Part shown: positions 1 through 7,208 of the stretch, piece by piece
Position numbering within the stretch: the stretch's first letter is position 1
Layout: each line of letters begins with the position of its first letter
Notes under the pieces: model-generated
Seen by the model: the letters and a program-made list of their open reading frames with translations, nothing else
Told to the model about the DNA's origin: nothing
Databases searched by the model: none
Made by a program: the position numbers and the translations under genes
Source of the DNA: Deltaproteobacteria bacterium
GTDB lineage: Bacteria > Desulfobacterota > Syntrophia > Syntrophales > Smithellaceae
Length of the DNA: 35,154 nucleotides
NCBI GenBank assembly: GCA_025361065.1
Contig: JANYAY010000148.1
Span: 1 to 35,154 of the forward strand
Direction of reading: 5' to 3'

Positions 1-161
1 AGCCGTACCTGCCTGGCTCTAGATGGGCCGCAGGCATGGCTATGGATAACTCTCACATGGGGGAGGGAAACTTTCTTCTGATAACAGCTTAATAATATAG
101 ATGTTTCAATGAAAATATTAAAGAAATTTTGACATTACGATCTTGGAATTAAGGGGGCTTT

Positions 162-1958
162 ATGAAAAAAGATAAAATTATCCGGGTGGAAAGGATAACA
201 CCGGATAAGCTTATATCTGTGATTGGCATCTCACCGGCAGATAACTTACAGGGATATCCTACCGCAATCCCCTGGAAAAGCAAAATTGCCGGACTTCAGG
301 TAAGAGGGTTGTTTGGCTATCAAAAGTTACTCGATACCGTGAGTAAGGATGTTTCTGTTTTCGGCCCTTGGTCTCTCGCCGCTGCCTGGCAAAGCAGTGT
401 GCTCGATACTTTTGTGACCGGTCCTATTAAAGCACAGGCGCGTATGGCAGTTGGTTCGGGCAGAAATCCCGATCTTATTGCCGATATGAACGGTTGGAGT
501 TACAAAGGTTATTCCCGTCTGCTCTATACTTTTACCGGTTTTTTTATTAAGGATGGCAAATTTGACCAGGGAAAGGCGCTCGATATATCAACCACGCAAA
601 GCGGTAAAGAATTTCTGGTAAATTACATGGAAGAATTTGCCCAGATTGAACATAATTACAATAATGTTGGTCTGACCCGCCTCAAAGCAATGAAAGAGCT
701 TTTAAAGTGTCTGCTGGTTTTGATTACGGAAACGCCCTTTGCCAGCGGGGAATTGCCTTTTGCCAAACTCAATCCGGAGGGAACCTTAGCAACATCATTT
801 GAGGAGTATCTTGCGGAAAACCGCACTAGAATGGAAAACCTGTTTCGTGAAAATGCTTTTGATATAAAAGAATATTCCGAAAGAGTAACGCTGGGAAAAA
901 TCGGTTGCTCCGAATATAAGTATGTCGAAGGATCGCTTATCCATCGGGTTAGATTACGTCACTATCCATTGCCCAAAGGAATAAAGCCGAACGGTAAAGT
1001 TCTTTATATGTGTACGCCACTTATTAATAAGCCGGATATTTTTGACTTGGCCACAGGTAAATCCCTTATTGAAGGTATGCAGAAGGAAGGTTACGAGATA
1101 TATCTTGTTGATCCCGGTGATCCCGGTTGGGGAGAAACGCAATTAGGCTTGGATTTCTATGGTAAAACCATACCTGACCATTTTTTGGGCCTGATCAAAA
1201 AGAGACATCCCCGTGCAGAAATATATGTCATGGCCTATTGTATGGGCGGTACGCTGATTTTGCCTTATCTGGCCCGCCGGGCACAGGAACTTCTGGCCGC
1301 AGGTTGTCCAATGGACATAAAAAAAGTGGCGCTGATGGCATCACCGATGAAGTTCGATGATGAGGAAAGCGGACATAAAGCTATGCGTTCGCTGATTCGG
1401 GGAAGTTATGATCCTCTGCTGATGAACGAACTTTTTGGGGCGGTTAATATTCCTTCGCAGATAATTGAAGCCGGCATGAACGATATTCAACCGGGCGTTC
1501 AATATACGGTTGTTCTTGGTTTCTATGGCCGGGCAGAGAAAGGGGATGTCATCGCGGATTCAGCGCCGTTTCTGTATTGGCTGACTCATGGAACTAAATT
1601 CCCGGTAAAAGCTCATGCTCAGTGGATTCAAAATATTTATATCGACAATCAAATTTATGAAGGCAACTATTGTTTGCCTTCTACTAACCCGGAATTTGAT
1701 AATAAACCGGTAAACATGGATATACTCAGGGAAGCGGGTGTCACCATTTTTGATTACAGAGGAACGAGAGATCCTATTGCTCCGGCCGGTTCCTGTGTTG
1801 CCGGTGAAACTTGGGGACAGGTGGGTTGTGGTAATGTGAAGATTGTCGGTGCTCATTTAAACCGGACATTTGAGAAGAACATCGGTCATATTTTTGTAGT
1901 AAGCCGCAAGCATTTATCCGAATATTTGATTGCGGTTAATGAATTTTTCCGTGCCTGA
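162..1958 (+). CDS. PHA synthase-like (PhaC family) alpha/beta hydrolase
   Basis: Poly(3-hydroxyalkanoate) synthase family protein of 598 residues. Such enzymes polymerise hydroxyacyl-CoA on a catalytic cysteine. The cysteine nucleophile box AYCMGG places Cys360, the acid is Asp537 in TRDPIAP and the base is His576 in NIGHIFVV, so the triad is complete. The box resembles the class III/I pattern G-x-C-x-G rather than a serine lipase. The first ~260 residues form the long N-terminal part usual for class I synthases. The ATG follows a purine-rich AAGGGGG Shine-Dalgarno. No phasin, PhaE or PhaR partner, and no phaA/phaB, is adjacent; a MITE-like repeat follows the stop codon. It could make polymer or be a PhaC-like acyltransferase/hydrolase. 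Family assignment is firm, substrate unknown. Confidence 0.85.
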   Translation: MKKDKIIRVERITPDKLISVIGISPADNLQGYPTAIPWKSKIAGLQVRGLFGYQKLLDTVSKDVSVFGPWSLAAAWQSSVLDTFVTGPIKAQARMAVGSGRNPDLIADMNGWSYKGYSRLLYTFTGFFIKDGKFDQGKALDISTTQSGKEFLVNYMEEFAQIEHNYNNVGLTRLKAMKELLKCLLVLITETPFASGELPFAKLNPEGTLATSFEEYLAENRTRMENLFRENAFDIKEYSERVTLGKIGCSEYKYVEGSLIHRVRLRHYPLPKGIKPNGKVLYMCTPLINKPDIFDLATGKSLIEGMQKEGYEIYLVDPGDPGWGETQLGLDFYGKTIPDHFLGLIKKRHPRAEIYVMAYCMGGTLILPYLARRAQELLAAGCPMDIKKVALMASPMKFDDEESGHKAMRSLIRGSYDPLLMNELFGAVNIPSQIIEAGMNDIQPGVQYTVVLGFYGRAEKGDVIADSAPFLYWLTHGTKFPVKAHAQWIQNIYIDNQIYEGNYCLPSTNPEFDNKPVNMDILREAGVTIFDYRGTRDPIAPAGSCVAGETWGQVGCGNVKIVGAHLNRTFEKNIGHIFVVSRKHLSEYLIAVNEFFRA

Positions 1959-1996
1959 AAGAGACTTGCTTAAAAAAATGTTTTCCGGATTATACT

Positions 1997-2131
1997 TGAT
2001 GGTCTCGTAAAAAGTCCGTCACACCGATGAAAACCGGTGTCCAGCGTTTTATAAGTTTTTGATATATCTGGATTCCGGCTTTCACCGGAATGACGATTCT
2101 GAGGCTTTTCCGACTTTTTACGAGGTCGTCA
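1997..2131. repeat. MITE-like inverted-repeat element (~135 bp)
   Basis: The two ends are imperfect inverted repeats of about 22 bp: TGATGGTCTCGTAAAAAGTC on the left matches the complement of the right end (2111-2131). The element is bounded on both sides by the direct repeat TACT (1993-1996 and 2132-2135), a possible target-site duplication. It contains two internal hairpins, ACACCG/CGGTGT (2021-2026, 2035-2040) and ATTCCGG/CCGGAAT (2072-2078, 2085-2091). No transposase is encoded. It lies between two convergent genes. Confidence 0.6.
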
Positions 2132-2149
2132 TACTTGGCAGATGAATTA

Positions 2150-2635
2150 TTAATTATCCGGCAATAGCTTTCTCCAATCGAGAGATGAAAAAGTGTTATG
2201 CAGGGAATGATCATCGTCCACCAGGTGATGTTCCAACTGGCGGAATACTTTTCCGGCGATATTTTTTACGACATAAGGATCGACTATATTATCGTCCATT
2301 CCATGATAGATTATAACCGGGAGCCCAAGTTGTTGCCCGGCACCGGGACGGAATTCGGGAAGATTCAGCGCCGGAGCCAGCAAGATCATTTTCTGCACCC
2401 GGCTTTCATTCTGTAAGGCAAATTGGGCTGCCATCAGGCCGCCATAACTTGATCCCACCAGAAGCAGGTTGTTTTTCCCGGCCAGCAGTCCCGACAGTTT
2501 CTGCATCCGCAAAGCAAAGTCACCGATGTAGTCTTCAATAATCATCTCCGGAAAAAATTTCCGGAAAAATTGTCCTTTTTCGCCATGCGATGTACTTTCC
2601 AGACCATGAATAAAAACAAGATTATTAACCATCAT
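2150..2635 (-). CDS. YqiA-like alpha/beta hydrolase (small esterase)
   Basis: Compact 161-residue alpha/beta hydrolase resembling the YqiA/UPF0227 esterases. It opens with FIHGLES (the oxyanion HG motif) and carries the nucleophile elbow GSSYGG, an acidic residue in GMDDNIVD and the catalytic His in DDDHSL near the C-terminus, so the triad is present. No signal peptide, so it is probably cytoplasmic. Two consecutive ATGs start the frame; AGAGG lies upstream and is better spaced for the second one (start at 2632). It is convergent with the PhaC-like gene and its stop lies about 20 bp from the MITE. Substrate cannot be told from sequence. Confidence 0.75.
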   Translation of the reverse strand: MMVNNLVFIHGLESTSHGEKGQFFRKFFPEMIIEDYIGDFALRMQKLSGLLAGKNNLLLVGSSYGGLMAAQFALQNESRVQKMILLAPALNLPEFRPGAGQQLGLPVIIYHGMDDNIVDPYVVKNIAGKVFRQLEHHLVDDDHSLHNTFSSLDWRKLLPDN

Positions 2636-2695
2636 TATCCTCTAAAAATATTTTGTTAGTCAATTTTTATTGCCACGATTATGGCAGTATGTTAG

Positions 2696-2885
2696 GACTT
2701 GCGCAAGAGGAGATTTTTATTTATGCCGAGTCGAATTCAAAATAATAACGCGGCGGCAAGGAGGAGTCGACGAGGCGTATTTTATATACGTTGAGGAAAC
2801 CGACGACGCCCCAGGCATAAGCCGGGCTTCGTTGCCAACAAAGTTAGCGTTTGAATGCGACTTGGCAAGAGGAGATTTAATTATG
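2696..2885 (+). repeat. Duplicated ribosome-binding/start region upstream of the DUF1015 gene
   Basis: The segment 2696-2725 (GACTTGCGCAAGAGGAGATT then TTTATTTATG) is repeated with small indels at 2859-2885 (GACTTGGCAAGAGGAGATTT then AATTATG). Both copies hold the same Shine-Dalgarno and an ATG. The downstream copy starts the DUF1015 protein. The upstream copy starts a 23-codon reading frame (2723-2794, beginning MPSRIQNNN, basic, ending in TGA). The upstream frame could be a leader peptide or simply a decayed duplicate. Confidence 0.5.
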
Positions 2886-4121
2886 GCTTTAGTATTACCT
2901 TTTCGGGCGGTTCGGCCTAATCGCCAATATGTGGCAGACGTGGCTGCCTTACCTTACGATGTTATGACGCGCGAAGAAGCAATAGATGCTGTCGGCGGCA
3001 AACCTTTAAGCTTTCTGCACGTCGAGAAATCGGAAATTGACGTTCCCGGCGAGACCCCGGACCACGATCCCTTGATTTACGAGACGGCAAAGCGCAATTT
3101 TACCCAAATGCAGGAAAAAGGGATATTGTTTCAGGATGAATTGCCCTGTTTTTATATTTATCGTCAGCAAATGGGCGCGCAAGTGCAAACCGGCATTGTC
3201 GGTGTTGTAAGTGCCGGAGAATATGATGAAGGGAAAATTAAAAAACACGAGCTTACCAGGCAGGATAAAGAAGAAGACCGCATAAACCATGTAAATCTGG
3301 TTGATGCGCAAACCGGGCCGGTATTTATAACGTATCAAACCCGTCCTCAGCTGGATGCTGTTGTCGGCCAGGTGACGGCAGGCAATCCCGAATACAATTT
3401 TACTGCCGAAGATGGCGTAATTCATACTGCCTGGATCGTAACGGATAACCGGCAGATTGCAGAGATAACAAAAGAATTTTCCGCGATCGATGCTCTTTAT
3501 ATTGCCGATGGACATCACCGCGCGGCAGCCGCATCGGCTGTGGCCCGGCTGAGGCGCAAGAACGATAATTCTCCGGAGAGCCGGGAGTACGAGAGCTTCC
3601 TGGCGGTGCTCTTTCCCCACAATCAGTTAAAAGTTATGGATTATAACCGTGCTGTGAAGGACTTAAATAGTCTGACACCGCAGGAGTTTAAAGAAAAATT
3701 AAGTTCCTGCTTTACAATCACCGCAAATTTTACGCTGAAATCGCCGCAAAAATTCCATGATTTCGGGATGTATCTCCAGGGGACGTGGTATCAACTGACA
3801 ATTAAAGAAGAAGCATATAACGATAATGATCCCGTAGCGCGCCTGGATGCGGCAATATTACAGGAACATTTGCTGGCGCCGGTTCTGGGGATTAATGATC
3901 CGCGCACCGATGACCGTATAAAATTTATCGGCGGCATCCGGGGCATGGCCGAACTGGAAAAGCTGGTGGACAAAGATGGCTTTGCTGTTGCTTTTTCTCT
4001 TTACCCGACAACAATAGAACAAGTAATGCAGGTTGCCGATGCCGGAGCTATCATGCCGCCGAAATCAACCTGGTTTGAGCCGAAATTGCGCAGTGGGATT
4101 TTTGTTCATAAACTGTCGTAA
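2883..4121 (+). CDS. DUF1015 family protein
   Basis: Conserved protein of 412 residues with the DUF1015 signature: the N-terminal FRAVRPNRQYVADVAALPYD segment, a central HELTRQDKEEDR motif and the strongly conserved ADGHHRAAAA motif in the second half. In the family these His/Asp clusters look like a kinase- or nucleotide-binding-like active site, but no biochemical role is established that I know of. The frame is open upstream to 2670; I place the start at 2883 because AAGAGGAG lies just before it and family similarity begins at MALVLPFRAVRP. The gene stands alone, followed by the toxin-antitoxin promoter. Confidence 0.8.
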   Translation: MALVLPFRAVRPNRQYVADVAALPYDVMTREEAIDAVGGKPLSFLHVEKSEIDVPGETPDHDPLIYETAKRNFTQMQEKGILFQDELPCFYIYRQQMGAQVQTGIVGVVSAGEYDEGKIKKHELTRQDKEEDRINHVNLVDAQTGPVFITYQTRPQLDAVVGQVTAGNPEYNFTAEDGVIHTAWIVTDNRQIAEITKEFSAIDALYIADGHHRAAAASAVARLRRKNDNSPESREYESFLAVLFPHNQLKVMDYNRAVKDLNSLTPQEFKEKLSSCFTITANFTLKSPQKFHDFGMYLQGTWYQLTIKEEAYNDNDPVARLDAAILQEHLLAPVLGINDPRTDDRIKFIGGIRGMAELEKLVDKDGFAVAFSLYPTTIEQVMQVADAGAIMPPKSTWFEPKLRSGIFVHKLS

Positions 4122-4156
4122 TGAAATTTCCAATAATATTTTATTCAGACGGCTTC

Positions 4157-4201
4157 TTGACAGTTTAATCCGGATAGATTAAACTGGTCTCCAACTGGTC
4201 T
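4157..4201 (+). promoter_or_regulatory. Promoter and palindromic operator of the toxin-antitoxin operon
   Basis: A perfect 10-bp-arm palindrome, CAGTTTAATC then a 6-nt spacer then GATTAAACTG (4161-4186), overlaps a sigma-70-like promoter with -35 TTGACA at 4157-4162 and a -10-like TAAACT at 4180-4185 (17-bp spacer). A direct repeat AACTGGTCT follows at 4182-4190 and 4193-4201, one helical turn apart. This layout fits autorepression by the antitoxin or toxin-antitoxin complex. Confidence 0.65.
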
Positions 4202-4218
4202 GAATGGAGGAGTTTTAT

Positions 4219-4458
4219 ATGGAAACAGTAGGCGCCTACGAAGCGAAAACATCTTTTTCCAAACTGTTGGCAAGAGTTAACAGTGGAGAAAAAATCAATA
4301 TTACCAAGCACGGGGTGACCGTCGCCGTATTGCAACCTCCCGGAAGGGCAAAAAGAACAAATCCAGCAGAAACCATTCGTCAACTGCGTCTGTTCAGGAA
4401 TCAGCATAGCCTGAAAGGTATTTCTCTGAAAGAAATGATCGAAGAAGGCCGACGTTAA
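4219..4458 (+). CDS. Phd/YefM-type antitoxin
   Basis: Small 79-residue antitoxin of the Phd/YefM (prevent-host-death) type. The N-terminus METVGAYEAKTSFSKLLARV followed by GEKINITKHGVTVAVL matches the family's DNA-binding half (the A-K-x-x-F-S-x-L-L pattern and the ITKHG-x-x-VAVL strand). The C-terminal tail, rich in Arg and ending KEMIEEGRR, would bind and neutralise the toxin. The start at 4219 is chosen because GGAGG lies at the right distance; an in-frame ATG at 4204 lies upstream of that site. The stop codon abuts the toxin ATG at 4459, so the pair is translationally coupled. Probably binds the palindrome at 4161-4186. Confidence 0.85.
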   Translation: METVGAYEAKTSFSKLLARVNSGEKINITKHGVTVAVLQPPGRAKRTNPAETIRQLRLFRNQHSLKGISLKEMIEEGRR

Positions 4459-4887
4459 ATGATACAGGAATTTGTTGTCGATAATTCAGTGGTAATGTCC
4501 TGGTGCTTTCAGGACGAGACGAGCAAATATTCCGATGCCGTGCTCGATTACCTTGCCGGCGCCAATGCCTATGTTCCCGCTATCTGGCCTTTGGAAGTAG
4601 GCAACGTTCTGCTTGTTGCGGAACGAAAAAACCGTCTCAGTCAGGCGGACAGTTCCCGTTTTATTGCCTTGCTTCTTGAACTGCCGATAATCGTCGAGCA
4701 GGAATCGCCGGAAAGAATGCTGGGTGAAATATTAGCTCTTGCCCGGAAATACAAACTTTCCAGCTACGATGCCACATATTTGGATCTGGCTATGCGTAAA
4801 GGCTTGCCACTTGCTACGCAAGATAAAAGTCTTGTGGCGGCAGCAAAAAAATGCCGGGTGCCGATTTTAAACATAAAAGATGTATAA
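4459..4887 (+). CDS. VapC-like PIN-domain toxin (ribonuclease)
   Basis: PIN-domain protein of 142 residues, the usual VapC length. The acidic metal-binding residues expected for PIN nucleases are visible: Asp8 (FVVDNS), Glu46 (PLEVGN), Asp104 (SSYDATYLDLA) and Asp122 (ATQDKSL). VapC toxins cut RNA, typically tRNA or rRNA, with Mg2+ or Mn2+. It begins directly after the antitoxin stop with no gap, in the usual antitoxin-first order. All catalytic residues are present, so the toxin is likely functional. The RNA target cannot be predicted. Confidence 0.9.
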   Translation: MIQEFVVDNSVVMSWCFQDETSKYSDAVLDYLAGANAYVPAIWPLEVGNVLLVAERKNRLSQADSSRFIALLLELPIIVEQESPERMLGEILALARKYKLSSYDATYLDLAMRKGLPLATQDKSLVAAAKKCRVPILNIKDV

Positions 4888-4959
4888 AAGAAATCTTCTG
4901 AACCATATATAATTTCGTGCATTTATAAAAATTAATTTGGCTGAGGATGCTGATAACCA

Positions 4960-5393
4960 ATGCCGCTAAGCTGGAATGAGATTAAGACACGCGCCCATAC
5001 CTTTTCCCGGGAATGGCAAGAGGAATGCTCCGAGGACGCCGAAGTAAAATCATTTTGGGACGGTTTTTTTAATGTCTTCGGCATTTCCCGCAAACGGGTC
5101 GCCAGTTTTGAAGAGCCGGTCAAAAAGCTCGATGAAAAGTACGGGTATATTGATCTGTTCTGGAAGGGTGTTCTCGTTGTTGAACATAAATCGCGTGGCA
5201 AAAGCCTCGACAAAGCCTATACACAGGCGCTGGATTATTTCCCCGGAATAAAAGAACGTGATCTGCCTAAATATGTTTTGGTTTCCGACTTTACAATCTG
5301 GAGGAAAACGGACAACACGAGTTTGAACTGAAAGATTTGCACAAGAATGTGTGCCTGTTTGCGCCGGAGAAGCCCCAGCGGCGGAAGACATGA
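4960..5393 (+). pseudogene. Frameshifted 5' remnant of an MmeI-like type IIG restriction-methyltransferase
   Basis: The frame starting at 4960 (MPLSWNEIKTRAHTF) reads through SFWDGFFNVFGI, RRVASFEEPVKKL-like and IDLFWKGVLVVEHKSRGKSL, then QALDYFPGIKERDLPKYVLV. This is the N-terminal endonuclease domain of MmeI-type class I DNA methyltransferase/restriction fusions, which normally exceed 800 residues. The frame ends at 5331. A second frame from about 5295 continues the homology as LEENGQHEFELKDLHKNV and stops at 5393, so there is a frameshift near 5290-5300. The helicase-like spacer, methyltransferase and target-recognition parts are absent and the sequence turns into repeats. The D and E-x-K residues of the nuclease (IDLFW, VEHKS) remain, but the gene is dead as a whole enzyme. 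Confidence 0.8.
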
Positions 5394-5819
5394 CTAAGTG
5401 GCAGAAAACACTACGAGTGCTGTCATGACGGACTTGATCCGGCATCCGGACGTTGTCACGGTCTTGTGACCTCGCGTGACCTTCGGGTTATTAGGTTGCG
5501 TAGGCCGGGAGCCATGACCTTTAATCACGCTGCTGCGTGACGAGCGTCAATTCTCCGCAGCTTGCTGCGAGGTGGTTGAATAAAATTACTGGATTTACCC
5601 TGAAGGGCACAAACCGGATCGCGCTTCGCTTGCCCGGAATGACAGATAAAGGTAATTGTTCCATAATCTCTATGCAGGATGCCAAAAGGTTTAATACGGA
5701 TTGCAATGGCACACGAGGTGTGCCTAGCAAAGACAAACTATGGGTGCATGCCTCCTTCTTTATGGAAAACGAATTTTCAAAACAAAGTCCTGCGTATGAC
5801 GTTTAGTGAGAATTGTATT
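5394..5819. other. Repeat-rich intergenic stretch without a gene
   Basis: No protein is supported here. The stretch holds REP-like fragments (around 5422-5450 and 5612-5645), the structured repeat copy at 5520-5582, and a perfect hairpin GGCACAC/GTGTGCC with a 3-nt loop at 5708-5724. It looks like accumulated repeat debris downstream of the broken restriction gene. Confidence 0.55.
5520..5582 (+). repeat. Structured dispersed repeat, copy 1
   Basis: Shares its two ends with the sequence at 7105-7207 on the opposite strand. It contains the hairpins CACGC/GCGTG (5526-5530, 5535-5539) and CGCAGC/GCTGCG (5556-5561, 5564-5569). Compared with copy 2 it lacks an internal segment of about 45 nt. The first hairpin differs from copy 2 by paired changes that keep the stem intact. 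Confidence 0.65.
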
Positions 5820-6572
5820 ATGGACGAAGAAACACTGGACGAAATTCTTGACGGACGTTTGCGTGTCTTCCAGAAAAAAAGAGGTTACCGTTTTTCTCTG
5901 GATGCAATTTTGCTTGCCCATTTTATTTCTCTAAAAGCAAAAAGCAAAGCCATTGATCTGGGAACGGGCAGCGGTATTATTCCTTTGATCCTGGCCGCTC
6001 GCTTCCCGCATGTTTCCTTTGCCGGTCTGGAAATCCAGGCCGACCTGGCGGCGCTGGCAAACAGAAGCATTCAACTCAATGGTCTAAAGGAACATATCAG
6101 TATTATCCATGGTGATGCCCGCAAAATAAAGAATATTTTCCCCGCGCATTCTTTTGACGCAGTAACTTTTAATCCTCCTTACAGGAAAATTAATTCCGGC
6201 AGAATTAATCCCGATTGGGAAAAAGCAATTGCCCGCCATGAGATCAAAGGCTCTCTGAAAGATTTCTTGCAGGCGGCAAAGTATTTATTGAAGCCGGGGG
6301 GAAAGGTTTTTGCTATTTATCCGGCGAAAAGATTGGCCCAATTGGTATCTCTGTTTCGTGACAACTCTATAGAACCAAAAAGGATGAAATTTGTTTTTTC
6401 TGCTGCGAAATCTGCTGCCGAATTTGTTTTGGCCGAGGGTAGAACAGGCTCTCGTGAGGAATTGCAAATTGAACCTTCATTGATTATATACGATCAAGAT
6501 AAAAGATATACCGACCAGATGAATGGTATCTTCAGCGATCTTGCTTCAGCTGCATCCGGCGGCGACGGTTGA
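5820..6572 (+). CDS. TrmN6-like tRNA1(Val) adenine-N6 methyltransferase
   Basis: SAM-dependent methyltransferase of 250 residues of the TrmN6/YfiC type. The SAM-binding motif DLGTGSG lies at residues 46-52 and the catalytic NPPY motif, characteristic of amino-methylating N6-adenine enzymes, at 118-121. The N-terminal GRLRVFQKKRGYRFSLDAIL segment is the usual YfiC opening. In E. coli the enzyme modifies A37 of tRNA1(Val); the target here is inferred. The frame is open further upstream, but that part shows no similarity; I use ATG 5820, with 5796 as alternative, and neither has a strong Shine-Dalgarno. Its 3' end overlaps the convergent DciA-like gene by about 41 bp. Confidence 0.8.
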   Translation: MDEETLDEILDGRLRVFQKKRGYRFSLDAILLAHFISLKAKSKAIDLGTGSGIIPLILAARFPHVSFAGLEIQADLAALANRSIQLNGLKEHISIIHGDARKIKNIFPAHSFDAVTFNPPYRKINSGRINPDWEKAIARHEIKGSLKDFLQAAKYLLKPGGKVFAIYPAKRLAQLVSLFRDNSIEPKRMKFVFSAAKSAAEFVLAEGRTGSREELQIEPSLIIYDQDKRYTDQMNGIFSDLASAASGGDG

Positions 6573-7053
6573 TTTCTATTTGCATAACTCTTTTTAATAT
6601 TGCAGCCAATTCATGGTCAGCGAGAGATGATGTGCATTCGGCAATCATCTTTTTGTCCCGGTCTTTTAAAAATGATTTTTTCGCGGTGGCGATTTCCGCT
6701 TCCAGCGCTATCTTTTTTTTGCTGATTGCATGGCCAATCGTAAAACGAATTTCTTTAATGGCCTCCTTGCCGGCAAGCTCATTGAGCTTTTGGCGAATAT
6801 CATCCTTCATGAAATGCAGCTGTTGAACCCAAACCGAAGAAGTAGCTTTTACGAAAAGTGTCCCGCCTCGCAATCCATCCGGTTGCGTTTGTACGGAAAT
6901 TTGTTCCCCTACAGCCTTCGGCCAGAGTTTCAGCACGGCATTTTCTTCCAGTTTTGCCGCCATGCCTCTCCGTTTGAAGGCGGAAAACAATATTTCTCCT
7001 ATTGATTGCAATCGGGTCTGGTGATTTCTTCGGCGCATGATTTTTTGTGACAC
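6532..7053 (-). CDS. DUF721/DciA-like protein
   Basis: Protein of 173 residues with the DUF721 domain: KLEENAVLKLWPKAVGEQIS followed by LFVKATSSVWVQQLHFMKDD and a short helix-strand ending IKEIRFTIG. DciA proteins of this family help load the replicative helicase DnaB in bacteria lacking DnaC. The C-terminal ~70 residues are highly charged and helical, possibly a coiled coil. The open frame begins with GTG at 7053; the ATG at 7038 (MRRRNHQT) is an equally likely start, since neither has a clear ribosome-binding site. It is convergent with and overlaps the TrmN6-like gene. A structured repeat lies upstream, between it and the kinase operon. Confidence 0.75.
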   Translation of the reverse strand: MSQKIMRRRNHQTRLQSIGEILFSAFKRRGMAAKLEENAVLKLWPKAVGEQISVQTQPDGLRGGTLFVKATSSVWVQQLHFMKDDIRQKLNELAGKEAIKEIRFTIGHAISKKKIALEAEIATAKKSFLKDRDKKMIAECTSSLADHELAAILKRVMQIEINRRRRMQLKQDR

Positions 7054-7104
7054 AATTTGGGCAATAGGTCAAGCAGGCAACTGTAAGCTTCTAAAAAAGG
7101 CACT

Positions 7105-7207
7105 AATCAACAACCTCGCAGCAAGCTATCGAGGTATGAAATGAAAGTCATTATATCGCGAGCTCGCTCACGAGAATTAACGCTCGTCCCGCAGCAGCGG
7201 GATTAAA
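7105..7207 (-). repeat. Structured dispersed repeat, copy 2 (inverted relative to copy 1)
   Basis: On the minus strand this matches both ends of the copy at 5520-5582. The end hairpin is CCCGC/GCGGG (7188-7192, 7197-7201) where copy 1 has CACGC/GCGTG. An additional ~45-nt central segment contains the palindrome GCGAGCTCGC. The repeat ends directly at the stop codon of the histidine kinase gene and could serve as its 3' structure. Confidence 0.65.
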
Positions 7208-7208
7208 A

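Noticed and set aside
130-161. TTGACA upstream of the PhaC-like gene as a -35 box
   Set aside because: The matching -10 would fall on the ribosome-binding site, leaving no leader.
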